The notes beneath the pieces were generated by a model that saw only the letters and a list, made by a program, of their open reading frames with translations, ran no database searches and was not told where the DNA came from. Made by a program: the position numbers and the translations under genes. Below are positions 16,511 to 27,177 of a stretch of DNA of 64,000 nt, piece after piece; positions within the stretch are counted from its first letter, which is position 1, and each line of letters begins with the position of its first letter. Location of the stretch: the NCBI GenBank assembly GCA_900769905.1, contig CAAGIL010000170.1, positions 40,910 to 104,909 of the forward strand. Reading direction: 5' to 3'. The DNA comes from Rikenellaceae bacterium (GTDB lineage: Bacteria; Bacteroidota; Bacteroidia; Bacteroidales; UBA932).

Positions 16511-19500
16511 ATGAAGAATAAGAAGCATATATTCAATGCTCTCACCGCCCTGATGCTGCTGATAAGCGCGGTGCTGATGGTCTTCTCATCCACCAGGGTG
16601 AGAAGCGCCGCCGATGCCGACAGGGTTGCTGCCGGAGTTTCCCGCGCATTGGAGAAGCGTATGGAGCTGCTGGACGGGTATATTGCCCGGGCTCTGGCTC
16701 AGGACCCTTCCACCTGGCTCTCGCTCGAGGACCTGCCTCCGGATATGGTTGTGTACCGCTACATTGCGGATACGCTCCAGTCCTGGATAGGGGAGTTCTC
16801 CGTGTCAAACGACAATATACATTCGGGTACCTATCTTCCTGTCATTACCAATCCTGCCCGGTCCCTGGTGTCGCCGCTTGCAATGGTTGCCGACTCCGCG
16901 ACCTTTGTGAATATGGGCCAGCACTGGTATCTTGCCAAGTCGGTTGAGGAAGATGACTGCCGCATAATTGCCGGGCTTGAGATTCTCAGCAACACGAACG
17001 GACAGCGTATGAGGGCCAACCCTGCCCTGCACATCAATCCCTGCTATGCGGTAAGGACTCTTGCCGAGACCGGCGGGTCTGCCGTGTGCCTTGACGGCAA
17101 GCCTGTCTTCAAGGTTATCTGCGAGACTATGGATGCCTCTTTGCTCAAGGACTCGGGACTGATGTGGCTTGCTCTTGCCTTTCTGATTGCCGCCGCCTAC
17201 TGCTTCCTGCTTGCCGACCGCAATGTGAAGCGTCTGCTCATCACCCTGCTGGTGCTGGTCTCCGTGATGGCTTCCTTCTACCTCTGGGGACGCAATGCCG
17301 GCGGACGACTCATCATTTTCTCGCCGGTGCTGTATGCCGGAGGACCGGTGTTCAGCTCGCTCGGTGCCGTGGTCATCGCCAACCTGGCCGTCCTGCTCAT
17401 CGTTTCCTGCTTCTATATTGCACGGGACGGCCTTTCCGGGGTGTTCCGCAATGACCGCCAGCGCTGGACTTTTCTCCTGCTCGACCTGGCTCTCATCGTG
17501 CTGCTGCTGGTGTACACCCACCTCACCCTCAAGAGCATTATTCTGAATTCCGGCATTTCCCTGGAACTGTTCAAGCCTGCGGAATTCACGCCTTTCTGCG
17601 CAATCGTATATGCTTCCTTCATCTCTATGCTGATGAGCGTGCCTATGCTCGTGCAGCTGGGATCCGTCTCGGCTCCGGAACGATTCCGGGGCAGGGTCAA
17701 TGCCTTCTCGGTAGGGAACAAGCTTCTTTACAGCATATTCATATCGGTCTATCTCATCAGCATCTCCTCAGTGCTCGGCTTCCGAAAGGAGCAGGACCGT
17801 ATGGAGGTGCTTGCGAACAGGCTTTCATTCGATAGGGATATTGCCCTGGAGATGCGTCTGCGCAGGGTTGAGAACCAGATTGCGGAAGATATGATCATTT
17901 CTGCCCTGTCCGTTTTCAACAATACCGCGTCCACGATACAGGGCCGTATACTGGATACCTACTTCTCCCGCTCCGAGCAGGATTATATTGTTTCGGTATA
18001 TGTGTTCAACGACAGCAACAATACCCGGGCGGCGCTTGACCAGTACAACCGTCTGCTCAAGGACGGAGTGCCGATTGCAGACAATTCCCGTTTCCTGTAT
18101 GTGAAAAGGGACGGGGGACACTCCTACTATGTGGGACTCTTCCTCTATCTGGTCGAGGGCAACGGTATCAGCAGGGTGCTGGTGTGCCTTGAATCCAAGG
18201 ACATAAGGGGCAACAAGGGATACGCGAGCATATTCGGAATCACTCCTCCGGGAAAGGTTACCATCCCGGCAGGCTATTCCTATGCCAGATATGAAGGTGC
18301 CAATCTGAAATCCAGCCACGGCAGTTTCGCATATCCTACCAGGCTCGGCCCGAAAATGATGCAACTCTCCTATGAACAGAAGGACAGGACTGAAACCGTG
18401 AACGGCTACACGCATTTCTTTACCCTTATTTCCGACAATGAGATGGTTGCCATTTCCAGGGCAAAGACGGATTTTGTGACTTATCTGGTGTCCGGGATAC
18501 TTGTCGCCATCATCACTTTCCTGCTGATGTGTCTCATTTCCCTGAAATGGAGTGACAGGCACAACTACGGATGGACTTTCTTCAGGACCCGCATAATGGG
18601 CCTGCTGCTTGCCTCCCTGATTCTTACTCTAGTGGCTATGGTCGCCGTGAGCGTATTTTTCGTGGCTTCCCGCAACGATACCAATATGCACACGATGATG
18701 TCGGAAAAGATACTCTCCATCAGCAGTATGATGGAGGCAGGTAATGCCACAATCAACGATCCGGCCGAATTCAATTACTCCCAGCTGCGGCGCCTGATGG
18801 AGCAGGTGGGCTCTGACACCAACTCCGACATAAGCCTTTACACTCCTGACGGGAGGATGATGATGTCCACCACGCCTATGGTCTTCGAACGCCAGTTCCT
18901 CGGCAACCGCATCAACGGTATGGCGTATTCCGAAATAGTTTACAACTACAAGAAATACCATATCCAGAGGGAATCTTCCGCTTCGGTCAACTTCTACAGC
19001 CTGTATGCACCGCTGAGGAGCCGTGACGGAAACATACTTGCCATCATCTGTTCTCCTTACAGCGAAGAGAATTACGATTTTGAACAGGATGCCGTGACGC
19101 ATACAATGACGGTGGTGGCCATCTTCCTCTTCTTCCTCATCCTTTCAACCTTTATGGTGTCCCGCATCGTGGACAAGATGTTCGGCCCTCTGGGCGAGAT
19201 GAGCCGGAAGATGAACTCTGCCGACCTGGACTCCCTGGAATACATTGAATACGACAGGAACGATGAGATTACATCCATAGTCCAGGCTTACAACCGTATG
19301 GTGACCGAGCTCTCCGAGAGTTCGCGCAAGCTGGCCCAAGCGGAGAGGGACAAGGCGTGGAGCGGAATGGCAAGGCAGGTGGCGCACGAGATCAAGAACC
19401 CGCTCACCCCTATGAAGCTCCAGCTCCAGAGAGTGATACGCCTCAAGCAGAAGGGGGATCCCGTATGGCAGGAGAGGTTCGACGAGGCGAGCAAGGTGCT

Positions 19501-20068
19501 GCTCGACCATATCGACATTCTGACGGACACGGCCAACGAGTTCTCGACCTTTGCGAAACTCTATACCGAGACCCCTGCGGAAATAGCCTTGGATACGCTC
19601 ATACGCGAGGAAATTGCAATGTTCGACAACAGGGACAATATAGAGTTCATTTATCTCGGATTCGAGGATGTGAAGGTTATGGGACCAAAGCCTCAGCTCA
19701 CCCGCGTGTTCGTCAATCTGCTCAACAATGCCGTGCAGGCTATAGGCGACAAGGAGGATGGAAAGATAGTGGTATCCCTGCGCAACTCCAACGAGGACGG
19801 TTTCTATGACATAGTATTCGAGGACAACGGTCCGGGAGTGTCCGAGGAAAACGAGTCCAGGCTCTTCTCCCCGAACTTCACCACCAAGAATGCCGGGTCA
19901 GGCCTGGGCCTTGCCATCAGCCGAAGCATACTGGAACGTTGCGGGGCAAGGATATCATACCACCGCTCCTACACTCTTGGAGGAGCTTGCTTCAGCATCA
20001 CTTACCCTAAGGAAATGCCTGAGGAGTTTACTTCTGACGGCAGAAAATCTGAACCGGACAACCGTTGA
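16511..20068 (+). CDS. Large membrane sensor histidine kinase (NtrY-like)
   Basis: 1185 residues. One membrane helix at about 10-30, an external region to about 215, a block of about six helices at 217-430, a second external region to about 655, two helices (656-680, 694-722), a third external region, then a last helix near 865-888 and HAMP. HisKA has phosphoacceptor His959 in [19 protein letters not shown] (the NtrY form of the H-box). The ATPase has the N-box [17 protein letters not shown] and GSGLGLAIS. The unusually large sensor part has no recognised ligand domain. No regulator is adjacent; the NtrX-like protein at 52020 is a candidate partner. The last 41 nt overlap der on the other strand. 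Confidence 0.88.
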   Translation: MKNKKHIFNALTALMLLISAVLMVFSSTRVRSAADADRVAAGVSRALEKRMELLDGYIARALAQDPSTWLSLEDLPPDMVVYRYIADTLQSWIGEFSVSNDNIHSGTYLPVITNPARSLVSPLAMVADSATFVNMGQHWYLAKSVEEDDCRIIAGLEILSNTNGQRMRANPALHINPCYAVRTLAETGGSAVCLDGKPVFKVICETMDASLLKDSGLMWLALAFLIAAAYCFLLADRNVKRLLITLLVLVSVMASFYLWGRNAGGRLIIFSPVLYAGGPVFSSLGAVVIANLAVLLIVSCFYIARDGLSGVFRNDRQRWTFLLLDLALIVLLLVYTHLTLKSIILNSGISLELFKPAEFTPFCAIVYASFISMLMSVPMLVQLGSVSAPERFRGRVNAFSVGNKLLYSIFISVYLISISSVLGFRKEQDRMEVLANRLSFDRDIALEMRLRRVENQIAEDMIISALSVFNNTASTIQGRILDTYFSRSEQDYIVSVYVFNDSNNTRAALDQYNRLLKDGVPIADNSRFLYVKRDGGHSYYVGLFLYLVEGNGISRVLVCLESKDIRGNKGYASIFGITPPGKVTIPAGYSYARYEGANLKSSHGSFAYPTRLGPKMMQLSYEQKDRTETVNGYTHFFTLISDNEMVAISRAKTDFVTYLVSGILVAIITFLLMCLISLKWSDRHNYGWTFFRTRIMGLLLASLILTLVAMVAVSVFFVASRNDTNMHTMMSEKILSISSMMEAGNATINDPAEFNYSQLRRLMEQVGSDTNSDISLYTPDGRMMMSTTPMVFERQFLGNRINGMAYSEIVYNYKKYHIQRESSASVNFYSLYAPLRSRDGNILAIICSPYSEENYDFEQDAVTHTMTVVAIFLFFLILSTFMVSRIVDKMFGPLGEMSRKMNSADLDSLEYIEYDRNDEITSIVQAYNRMVTELSESSRKLAQAERDKAWSGMARQVAHEIKNPLTPMKLQLQRVIRLKQKGDPVWQERFDEASKVLLDHIDILTDTANEFSTFAKLYTETPAEIALDTLIREEIAMFDNRDNIEFIYLGFEDVKVMGPKPQLTRVFVNLLNNAVQAIGDKEDGKIVVSLRNSNEDGFYDIVFEDNGPGVSEENESRLFSPNFTTKNAGSGLGLAISRSILERCGARISYHRSYTLGGACFSITYPKEMPEEFTSDGRKSEPDNR

Positions 20069-21335
20069 GGTTGAAATTCTTCCTGATCTGGTTCTCAAGG
20101 AAACGTTTGTACGGCTCCTTGATGTACTGAGGCAGATTGCAGAAGAAGGCGAATGCCGGGAACCTGGTCGGGAGCTGGGTGACGTACTTTATCTTCACGT
20201 ACTTGCCCTTCCACGCAGGTGGCGGAGTCTCCTCTATGATAGGAAGCAGGATTTCGTTGAGCCTGGCGGTAGGAATCTTCCTGCTGTAGTTGGCATAGAC
20301 TTCGGTGGCGGCGTTGAGCACGTCCTGGATGCGCTGCATCTTGAGCACTGAGGTAAATACAATAGGAATGTCGTTGAACGGAGCCAGCCTTGCCTTCAGG
20401 GCTTCGGTGTACTCCTTCATCGTGTTGGAATCCTTGATGAAGAGGTCCCACTTGTTCACTACGACCACGCAGCCCTTCTTGTTCTTGATTATGAGGTTGT
20501 AAATGCTCATATCCTGGGCTTCCATTCCCGTGGTGGCATCAATCATCAGTATGCAGATGTCGGAATGCTCTATCGCCCTGATGGAACGCATCACGGAATA
20601 GAACTCCAGGTCCTCGTGTACCTTGGTCTTCCTGCGTATGCCTGCCGTATCCACGAGCATGAACTCGAAGCCGAACTTGTTGTAATGGGTCTCGATTGCG
20701 TCCCTGGTCGTGCCGGCGACAGGGGTGACAATGTTCCTCTCTTCGCCCAGGAGGGCATTGGTGAGGGAGGACTTGCCCACGTTAGGCTTGCCCACGATGG
20801 CGATTCGCGGAAGTTCGGCATAAGGGTCCGGGCCCTGTTCCTCCTCCGGAAGCACCGCCACGAGTGCGTCGAGCAGGTCGCCGGTGCCGCTGCCGTTGGC
20901 CGCGGAGATGCTGTAGATTTCTCCCAGCCCCAGGGAATAGAACTGGTATGCGTCGAACATCTTCTCTCCGGAATCCACCTTGTTGACGCAGAGTACCACC
21001 GGCTTGCGGGAACGCCTGAGTATATCGGCGATCTCGGAGTCGTAGTCGGTGATGCCGGTGCCTGCCTCGACCATAAACAGTATGGCATCAGCTTCCTCAA
21101 TTGCTATCTGCACCTGGGAACGGATGGCGCTTTCGAAAACGTCATCGGAATTGGTGGTGTATCCGCCGGTGTCGACTACGGAGAATTCTTTCCCGCACCA
21201 GTCGCAACGTCCGTAATGGCGGTCGCGGGTCACGCCCGCTGTATCATCTACTATTGCCTGCCTCATTCCGACGAGGCGGTTGAACAGGGTTGATTTGCCG
21301 ACATTAGGCCGGCCGACTATTGCTACCAGACTCAT
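20028..21335 (-). CDS. der: Ribosome-assembly GTPase Der (EngA)
   Basis: Tandem-GTPase factor for 50S subunit maturation. About 435 residues from the ATG at 21335 ([21 protein letters not shown]). G1 domain: [18 protein letters not shown]2 domain: [21 protein letters not shown]; then the C-terminal KH-like domain ([33 protein letters not shown]). An earlier in-frame ATG at 21401 would extend into the preceding small gene and adds no family sequence. The start overlaps that gene by 32 nt, and the stop lies inside the convergent kinase gene. Confidence 0.95.
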   Translation of the reverse strand: MSLVAIVGRPNVGKSTLFNRLVGMRQAIVDDTAGVTRDRHYGRCDWCGKEFSVVDTGGYTTNSDDVFESAIRSQVQIAIEEADAILFMVEAGTGITDYDSEIADILRRSRKPVVLCVNKVDSGEKMFDAYQFYSLGLGEIYSISAANGSGTGDLLDALVAVLPEEEQGPDPYAELPRIAIVGKPNVGKSSLTNALLGEERNIVTPVAGTTRDAIETHYNKFGFEFMLVDTAGIRRKTKVHEDLEFYSVMRSIRAIEHSDICILMIDATTGMEAQDMSIYNLIIKNKKGCVVVVNKWDLFIKDSNTMKEYTEALKARLAPFNDIPIVFTSVLKMQRIQDVLNAATEVYANYSRKIPTARLNEILLPIIEETPPPAWKGKYVKIKYVTQLPTRFPAFAFFCNLPQYIKEPYKRFLENQIRKNFNLNGCPVQIFCRQK

Positions 21336-21558
21336 ATAATTTACATTCTTTGCAGGCGTCGCTGTAATCGCCGCTGCAGTGTTTTCTGTGCAATGCGGCA
21401 TCCTCGTCCTTGTAACAGCGAATGCCGCGCTTTCTCATTTCCTCGTTGGAACCCACGTCGTAGTGCGGAAAATCCTTTTTCCGCACAAGTATGTTGAAAC
21501 TCAGTCCCAGTACGCACAGGGCGACGAGGGCAAGGGCGAGGAGAAATACTTTCATCAT
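21304..21558 (-). CDS. Small single-pass membrane protein with Cys-rich tail
   Basis: 84 residues (83 from the second ATG). An N-terminal helix ([22 protein letters not shown]) is followed by a hydrophilic tail containing Cys48, Cys61, Cys69 and Cys72 ([24 protein letters not shown]). The layout recalls small helix-plus-Cys proteins such as NqrM (DUF539), which helps insert iron in Na+-NQR, but the resemblance is only in layout. It starts 1 nt after the prs stop and its last 32 nt overlap der, so it is embedded in the operon and probably real and translated. Confidence 0.7.
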   Translation of the reverse strand: MMKVFLLALALVALCVLGLSFNILVRKKDFPHYDVGSNEEMRKRGIRCYKDEDAALHRKHCSGDYSDACKECKLYESGSNSRPA

Positions 21559-21559
21559 A

Positions 21560-22531
21560 TCAGAACACGAAGTCGCTGCTTATGGACTCGTAGTTGTAAA
21601 CCTTGTTGATGATGTGTGCAAATACCGCGGTCATCGTCACAATCCTTATCTTCGGATCGTTTGCGAGCTCAGGATGCGGCACGGTGTCGGTGATGAAGAC
21701 CTCTTCAAGCACGGAATTGTGGATTCTTTCCAGGGCTTCCCCTGAGAAGATGCCGTGGGTGGCGCAGGCCCTGACGCTCTTTGCGCCCTTGCTCTTGAGC
21801 ACTTCAGCCGCCTTGCAGAGCGTGCCGGCGGTGTCGATCATGTCGTCGACGATGATGATGTTCTTGCCCTCGACCTCACCTATTGCGGTGATTGACCCCA
21901 CTACGTTGGCCCTTTCCCTGGTCTTGTGGCAGATGATGACGGATGCCCCCAGGTCTTTGGCATAGGCGTTAGCCCTCTTGGCTCCGCCCATGTCAGGAGC
22001 GGCGATTGCCAGGTCCTCGATATTACGTTCCTTGATGTAAGGGATGAATACCTTGCTGGCATAGATGTGGTCCACCGGGATGTCGAAGAAACCCTGGATC
22101 TGGTCGGCGTGCAGGTCGCAGGCCATGACCCTGTCGGCACCGGCGGCGCGGAGAAGGTTGGCAACCAGTTTGGCACCGATGGCCACCCTCGGCTTGTCCT
22201 TGCGGTCCTGGCGGGCCCATCCGAAATAAGGCATAACCGCTACGACTGAATCGGCTGAAGCCCTTTTGGCCGCATCGATGGTCAGAAGCAGTTCCATAAG
22301 GTTGTCTGCAGGCGGTATAGTCGACTGCAGGATATAAACTGAAGCGCCGCGGACGCTCTCAGTGAATTTCGGCTGAAATTCACCGTCACTGAACGGGGTT
22401 AGCTCCAGCTCTCCGAGGTGCATCTCGGGCTGGTCGGGGTCCCTGAGTTCGTTCAGATGTTTGATGACTTTGCTGGCAAAGTCCTTGGATGCGCGGCAGG
22501 CGAATAATTCCAGTCTGTGGGAGTGTAACAT
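21560..22531 (-). CDS. prs: Ribose-phosphate pyrophosphokinase
   Basis: Makes PRPP for purine, pyrimidine, His, Trp and NAD synthesis. 323 residues. Landmarks: FSDGEFQPKF, PYFGWARQDRKDKPR (flexible-loop/ATP site), ACDLHADQIQGFFDIPVDHIYA, and the PRPP-binding loop IIIVDDMIDTAGTL. I start at the ATG at 22531 (MLHSHRLELF), 4 nt after the engB stop. In-frame upstream ATGs lie inside engB. The N-terminal strand order is slightly divergent but the catalytic core is intact. Confidence 0.93.
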   Translation of the reverse strand: MLHSHRLELFACRASKDFASKVIKHLNELRDPDQPEMHLGELELTPFSDGEFQPKFTESVRGASVYILQSTIPPADNLMELLLTIDAAKRASADSVVAVMPYFGWARQDRKDKPRVAIGAKLVANLLRAAGADRVMACDLHADQIQGFFDIPVDHIYASKVFIPYIKERNIEDLAIAAPDMGGAKRANAYAKDLGASVIICHKTRERANVVGSITAIGEVEGKNIIIVDDMIDTAGTLCKAAEVLKSKGAKSVRACATHGIFSGEALERIHNSVLEEVFITDTVPHPELANDPKIRIVTMTAVFAHIINKVYNYESISSDFVF

Positions 22532-22535
22532 AAAA

Positions 22536-23141
22536 CTATTTTGCATTAAGATTGTTAAGTATCCTGTCGATGTAGGACAATATCTCTTCCTTCCCTGCAC
22601 CGGTTTTGGAAGAGGAGCAGAGAACTTCCGGTAACTCCTCCCATTGCTCCATAAGAACCCTGGAGTTGCGTTCGAGCCGCGCAGCCAGCACATTCGGGCC
22701 CTGCTTCTCGCACTTGGTCATGATAATGCTGAACGGGATGCCGTGCTCTCCGAGCTCGCTGATGAAGTCTATGTCTATGCGCCCTATGTCGTGGCGGGAG
22801 TCCACCAGAACAAAAAGCATCACAAGATCTTCCGACCCTGTGATGTAATCCCTGATAATCTCTGCGATCTGCTGCTTCCCTTCCCGCCCGAGCTTGGCGT
22901 AGCCGTAGCCCGGGAGGTCCACAAGATACCAGCTGTCATTTATGAGGAAATGATTTACGAGCTTGGTCTTTCCCGGAGTGGAGGATGTCATGGCAAGCTT
23001 TTCGTTGCCGCATAACATATTGATAAGCGACGACTTGCCGACATTGGACCGGCCTATGAAAGCAAATTCCGGCAGGCGTCTCTTCGGTTTCCCGGCCGCC
23101 TTGGTGCTGCTGCCTGCAAATCTGGCTTCAGAGATCTTCAT
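22536..23141 (-). CDS. engB: Ribosome-assembly GTPase YsxC/EngB
   Basis: Single-domain GTPase needed for late 50S assembly. About 201 residues from the ATG at 23141 (MKISEARFAGS). G motifs: G1 GRSNVGKSS, G2 STPGKT, G3 DLPGYGYAKLGRE, G4 TKCEK (one residue off the usual TKxD), G5 CSSSKTGAG. Upstream in-frame ATG at 23198 would place the start across the promoter box. First gene of engB-prs-small protein-der, so two GTPases of 50S assembly share an operon with PRPP synthesis. Confidence 0.93.
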   Translation of the reverse strand: MKISEARFAGSSTKAAGKPKRRLPEFAFIGRSNVGKSSLINMLCGNEKLAMTSSTPGKTKLVNHFLINDSWYLVDLPGYGYAKLGREGKQQIAEIIRDYITGSEDLVMLFVLVDSRHDIGRIDIDFISELGEHGIPFSIIMTKCEKQGPNVLAARLERNSRVLMEQWEELPEVLCSSSKTGAGKEEILSYIDRILNNLNAK

Positions 23142-23175
23142 ATAACAAGAAACAAATGCAGATGTTAATTCTTTG

Positions 23176-23183
23176 CAAATATA
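23176..23183 (-). promoter_or_regulatory. engB operon -7 promoter box (TATATTTG)
   Basis: Reads leftward at 23183-23176, 34 nt before the engB ATG. No clear -33. Its upstream region coincides with the glgB -7 box. Confidence 0.5.
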
Positions 23184-23204
23184 GCAAATCTTTGCCATTT
23201 TTTG

Positions 23205-23212
23205 TAATTTTG
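23205..23212 (+). promoter_or_regulatory. Glycogen operon (glgB) -7 promoter box (TAATTTTG)
   Basis: TAATTTTG, 51 nt before the glgB ATG; no well-placed -33 element. Divergent and interlocked with the engB promoter. No operator-like palindrome stands out in the 122-bp gap. Confidence 0.5.
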
Positions 23213-23263
23213 CAAGAACGGAAAAGGCTTGGCCTTTTTCAGGACCAATATTGACCTTGACGT

Positions 23264-25225
23264 ATGAACAAGAGAATTTACCAGACTGATCCCTGGCTTG
23301 AGCCGTTCAGGCCGGCGATAGATGCACGACACGAAAGGATACTTGCCGAGAAGCGCAAGCTTGCCGGCGAAGGCTCCTTGAGCGCTGCGGTCAACAATCA
23401 TCTTTACTACCCTCTCCATAAGGAAGGACCCGAATGGGTTCTGCGCGAATGGGCACCTAATGCGAGCCGCATCTACCTTATAGGGGATTTCAACAACTGG
23501 AAGCGCACCGACAGTTATGCCCTGAAACCTGTGGGACAGGGCAACTGGGAAATCAGACTGCCGGAAATCTGCCTTCATCACGGAGATTTGTACAAGTTCT
23601 GGATAGAGTGGTCCGGCGGCGGTGCGGAAAGGCTTCCGGCGTATGCGACCAGGGTGGTTCAGGACCCTGATACCAAGGTTTTCAGTGCCCAGGTATGGAA
23701 CCCTGAACCGTATGAGTGGAAGCACCGTAACCCGGGCAAACGACCGCATCCGCTCATCTATGAATGCCACATCGGCATGAGTTCCGAGCAGGAGAAGGTG
23801 TCCACCTTCGAAGAGTTCAGGACCACGGTGCTCCCGAGGGTAAAGGCCCTGGGCTACAATGTCCTGCAGATAATGGCGCTGCAGGAGCACCCTTATTACG
23901 GTTCTTTCGGCTATCAGGTGTCAAACTTCTTTGCCCTGAGTTCCCGCTTCGGCACGCCTGAGGACTTCAAGCGCCTCGTGGATGATGCCCACGCCCGCGG
24001 AATTGCGGTCATTATGGACATAGTCCATTCCCATTCGGTGATCAATGAGGCCGAAGGCCTGAGCCGCTTCGACGGCAGGGACGACCTGTATTTCTACAAG
24101 GGCCATCAGGGTTACCATCCCGCCTGGGGCTCCCGCTGTTTCGACTACGGCAAGGACGAGGTCAAGTACTTCCTGCTTTCCAACTGCAAATACTGGATGG
24201 AGGAGTACCATCTCGACGGCTTCCGTTTCGACGGCGTGACAAGCATGATATACTGGGACCACGGTCTGGGCAAGGACTTCGGCAACTATTCCCTCTACTT
24301 CGACAACGGAGTTGACGAGAATGCGATTACTTACCTCGCGCTGGCGAATATGCTCATCCACGAACTCAATCCGAATGCAATCACGATTGCGGAGGATGTC
24401 AGCGGAATGGCCGGACTGGCGGCTCCGTTCTCCGCCTATGGCGTGGGCTTCGACTTCAGGATGGCTATGGGTATTGCCGACCACTGGATCAAGTGGATAA
24501 AGGAGCTCAGGGACGAGGACTGGAGTATGGGAGGAATATGGTGGGAGCTCACCAACAAGCGTGCCGACGAGAAGACCATATCCTACGCCGAGTGCCACGA
24601 CCAGGCCCTGGTGGGCGACAAGACCATCATCTTCCGCCTGATGGACAAGGAGATGTATTACAGCATGAGCAAGTCTTCGCAGAACGGAATTGTGGACAGG
24701 GGAATAGCCCTGCACAAGCTCATACGCCTGGTGACCCTCGCGACCTGCGGTGGCGGATACCTGAACTTCATGGGCAACGAATTCGGACATCCCGAGTGGA
24801 TAGACTTCCCTCGCGAGGGGAACGGCTGGTCCTGCAAATATGCCCGCAGACAATGGTCACTTGCCGACAATCCTGATCTCAGATATGGCGGACTCCAGGC
24901 TTTCGATGCTGCTATGGTGAAGTATGTGAAGGCCGAGAAGATTCTGAACGCCTTCCCGGAGCAGTTATATGTCGATGAAAGGGCAAAAGTTTTGATATTC
25001 AAGCGGGGAAATAGTATCTTTGCATTCAATTTCAGTCCGAACGCATCCTATGCGGATTTCCGCTTCCATGCTCCGGACGGAGTTTACGTAATGGCCTTCA
25101 ACTCAGACGAAGAAAGATTTGGAGGTTTTTCAAGGCTTCAGCAGGATGAGAAGCATTTTACCGTTGACGGGGTGCTTTCTCTCTATCTGCCGAGCCGTGT
25201 TGTTGTTGTATTGAAGAAATTGTAA
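23264..25225 (+). CDS. glgB: 1,4-alpha-glucan branching enzyme (GH13, eukaryote-like GH13_8 type)
   Basis: Creates alpha-1,6 branches in glycogen. 653 residues: N-terminal CBM48 (LREWAPNASRIYLIGDFNNWKR), then a GH13 barrel. Region I is DIVHSH; nucleophile Asp323 in GFRFDGVTSM; acid/base Glu377 in TIAEDVSGM; His445-Asp446 in AECHDQAL. The C-terminal all-beta domain completes it. The motif GVTSMIY and lack of a long N1 extension point to the eukaryote-like type found in Bacteroidetes rather than E. coli GlgB. First of the glycogen genes, 8 nt before the next. Confidence 0.93.
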   Translation: MNKRIYQTDPWLEPFRPAIDARHERILAEKRKLAGEGSLSAAVNNHLYYPLHKEGPEWVLREWAPNASRIYLIGDFNNWKRTDSYALKPVGQGNWEIRLPEICLHHGDLYKFWIEWSGGGAERLPAYATRVVQDPDTKVFSAQVWNPEPYEWKHRNPGKRPHPLIYECHIGMSSEQEKVSTFEEFRTTVLPRVKALGYNVLQIMALQEHPYYGSFGYQVSNFFALSSRFGTPEDFKRLVDDAHARGIAVIMDIVHSHSVINEAEGLSRFDGRDDLYFYKGHQGYHPAWGSRCFDYGKDEVKYFLLSNCKYWMEEYHLDGFRFDGVTSMIYWDHGLGKDFGNYSLYFDNGVDENAITYLALANMLIHELNPNAITIAEDVSGMAGLAAPFSAYGVGFDFRMAMGIADHWIKWIKELRDEDWSMGGIWWELTNKRADEKTISYAECHDQALVGDKTIIFRLMDKEMYYSMSKSSQNGIVDRGIALHKLIRLVTLATCGGGYLNFMGNEFGHPEWIDFPREGNGWSCKYARRQWSLADNPDLRYGGLQAFDAAMVKYVKAEKILNAFPEQLYVDERAKVLIFKRGNSIFAFNFSPNASYADFRFHAPDGVYVMAFNSDEERFGGFSRLQQDEKHFTVDGVLSLYLPSRVVVVLKKL

Positions 25226-25233
25226 TATAGACT

Positions 25234-27177
25234 ATGGCATTCATTAAATTCAACAAGTCCGAGCTTGTGAATATTGCCTACTCTCTAAAGAGGGAGATTC
25301 TGAGCGCCAATAAGACCGGTGCGTATTGCAACACGTCGATTCTGACCTGCAATACGAGGCGTTATCACGGTCTTCTGGCCGTCACCCTGGACCGTTTCGG
25401 AGGGGACAGATATCTTCTGCTCTCGGATCTGGATGAGAGCCTCATCATCAAGGGTAAGCAGTTCAACCTCGGAATTCATTGCTATGGAGACATCTATGAG
25501 CCGCGCGGACACAAGTACGTAGTGGACTTCAGCGCGGATCCGGTGCCTCAGATCACCTACAAGGTCGGAGAGGTGCTTTTCCGCAAGAGCATCCTTCTCG
25601 CCCAGGACCGTGACCAGGTCCTTGTAAAGTATGAACTCCTCGAGTCTCCTGCTCCCGTGAAGCTCATCCTCAAGCCTTTCCTGGCCTTCCGCAACACCCA
25701 CGCCCTTACCCATCAGAACTCCGCCGCCAACACCGCAGGCCGCGAGATCCCGGGAGGTATGGCGTTCTGTATGTATGCCAACTTCCCGGACCTTCATCTT
25801 CAGCTCAGCGATTCCAAGTCCAGTTTCGTGGAAGGTCCTCACTGGAACAACAACATCACCTACTCCGACGAGTATCGCCGCGGTTTCGACTGCCGTGAAG
25901 ACCTCTTCGTGCCGGGCACTTTCGAGTGTACGCTCAAGACGGGTGGGTCAGTGGTGTTCTCCGCTTCCCTTGCCCAGGAGGAGCCGGCAGGACTCAAGAG
26001 GCGTTTCAATTCCGGTGTCGTCGCTGCCGGTGAAATCACGGGTTATCGCGACCAGCTTTGCCGCTGCGCCGACAGCCTTATCATAGACCACAACAACAAG
26101 AAGAGGATCAATGCCGGCCTTACCTGGCTGTACAACGGACTGCTCAGGGAGACCCTGCTGTCTCTCCCGGGACTCACGCTCTATGCCAAGAACGACGCAA
26201 AGCTCTTCGAGGAGATTCTCGACAATCTCATCGCCGATGAGCAGGAAAGACTCTTCCACAGGACCACTCAGGTGGAGGCCCCTCTCTCCCTTGCCGGCAT
26301 ACTGCAGGAATATGTGGACTGGGGCGCTGACGAGAAGGCAGTGTGGAAGAAGTACGGTGCCACTGTCTGCGGCATAGTCGAAAGCTACCTGCCGGGCGTA
26401 CGCGCCGAGATAGCTATGCAGCCTAACGGTCTGCTCTGGGCCCAGAAGGACCGCACCGCCCTGTCCTGGATGAACGCCTACGTGGACGGACATCCTGTGA
26501 CCGAGCGTGCAGGCTACCAGGTCGAGACCAACGCGCTCTGGTACAATGCAGTATGCTACGCCATCGATATGGAGCAGAAATACGGCCGCAAGAAGAATGA
26601 CTTCGTGCAGAAGTGGATTCCGATCCGCGATATGATCAAGGCCAACTACCAGAAGACTTTCTGGAACGAGCAGCGCGGCTGTCTTGCCGACTATGTCGAC
26701 AACAACGGCCAGAATATGGACATACGTCCTAACCAGCTCTGCCCGCTCGTATGCAAATATTCCCCTATTGATGACGAGCTCGCTCCTTCCATCCTCAGGG
26801 TGGTGGACGGTGAACTGGTGACCGCGCGCGGCATCAGGACCCTTTCTCCGAGGGATGTCAAGTACAGGGGAGTTTATGAAGGAGCCCAGAGGGACAGGGA
26901 CCTTGCCTACCACCAGGGTTGCACCCGTCCTTGCCTGCTGGAACCGTATGTGAAGGTTGCATTCCGCATCAAGGGCCCGTCCTTCCTCAAGAAAGCCGAA
27001 TGGCTTGTGGAGGGATTCTACGAGGACCTCGGCCAGCACGGGGTGGGAGCCTTCTCCGAACTCTATGACGGAGACCCTCCTCACGCACCTCACGGAGCCA
27101 TCTCGTCTGCGCTCAGCACCTCGGCTCTGCTTTCCGTTGAACATATTCTGGACAAATACAGGGAGGAAGGAAAATGA
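25234..27177 (+). CDS. Glycogen debranching enzyme (amylo-alpha-1,6-glucosidase, GH133)
   Basis: Removes alpha-1,6 branches during glycogen breakdown. 647 residues: GDE N-terminal beta-domain (GAYCNTSILTCNTRRYHGLLAV, a family hallmark) and a C-terminal (alpha/alpha)6 barrel with LTWLYNGLLRETLLSLPGL, QPNGLLWAQKDRTALSWMNA, VETNALWYNAVCYA, and VKYRGVYEGAQRDRDLAYHQGCTRPCLLEPYV. Length and motifs fit the bacterial GDE family, where the Asp/Glu catalytic residues lie in the barrel. The TGA overlaps the next ATG by 4 nt (ATGA). Confidence 0.9.
   Translation: MAFIKFNKSELVNIAYSLKREILSANKTGAYCNTSILTCNTRRYHGLLAVTLDRFGGDRYLLLSDLDESLIIKGKQFNLGIHCYGDIYEPRGHKYVVDFSADPVPQITYKVGEVLFRKSILLAQDRDQVLVKYELLESPAPVKLILKPFLAFRNTHALTHQNSAANTAGREIPGGMAFCMYANFPDLHLQLSDSKSSFVEGPHWNNNITYSDEYRRGFDCREDLFVPGTFECTLKTGGSVVFSASLAQEEPAGLKRRFNSGVVAAGEITGYRDQLCRCADSLIIDHNNKKRINAGLTWLYNGLLRETLLSLPGLTLYAKNDAKLFEEILDNLIADEQERLFHRTTQVEAPLSLAGILQEYVDWGADEKAVWKKYGATVCGIVESYLPGVRAEIAMQPNGLLWAQKDRTALSWMNAYVDGHPVTERAGYQVETNALWYNAVCYAIDMEQKYGRKKNDFVQKWIPIRDMIKANYQKTFWNEQRGCLADYVDNNGQNMDIRPNQLCPLVCKYSPIDDELAPSILRVVDGELVTARGIRTLSPRDVKYRGVYEGAQRDRDLAYHQGCTRPCLLEPYVKVAFRIKGPSFLKKAEWLVEGFYEDLGQHGVGAFSELYDGDPPHAPHGAISSALSTSALLSVEHILDKYREEGK

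Noticed and set aside
22532..22693. Longer prs start upstream of 22531
   Set aside because: The extra N-terminus is encoded within engB, has no family similarity, and the ATG at 22531 follows the engB stop directly.
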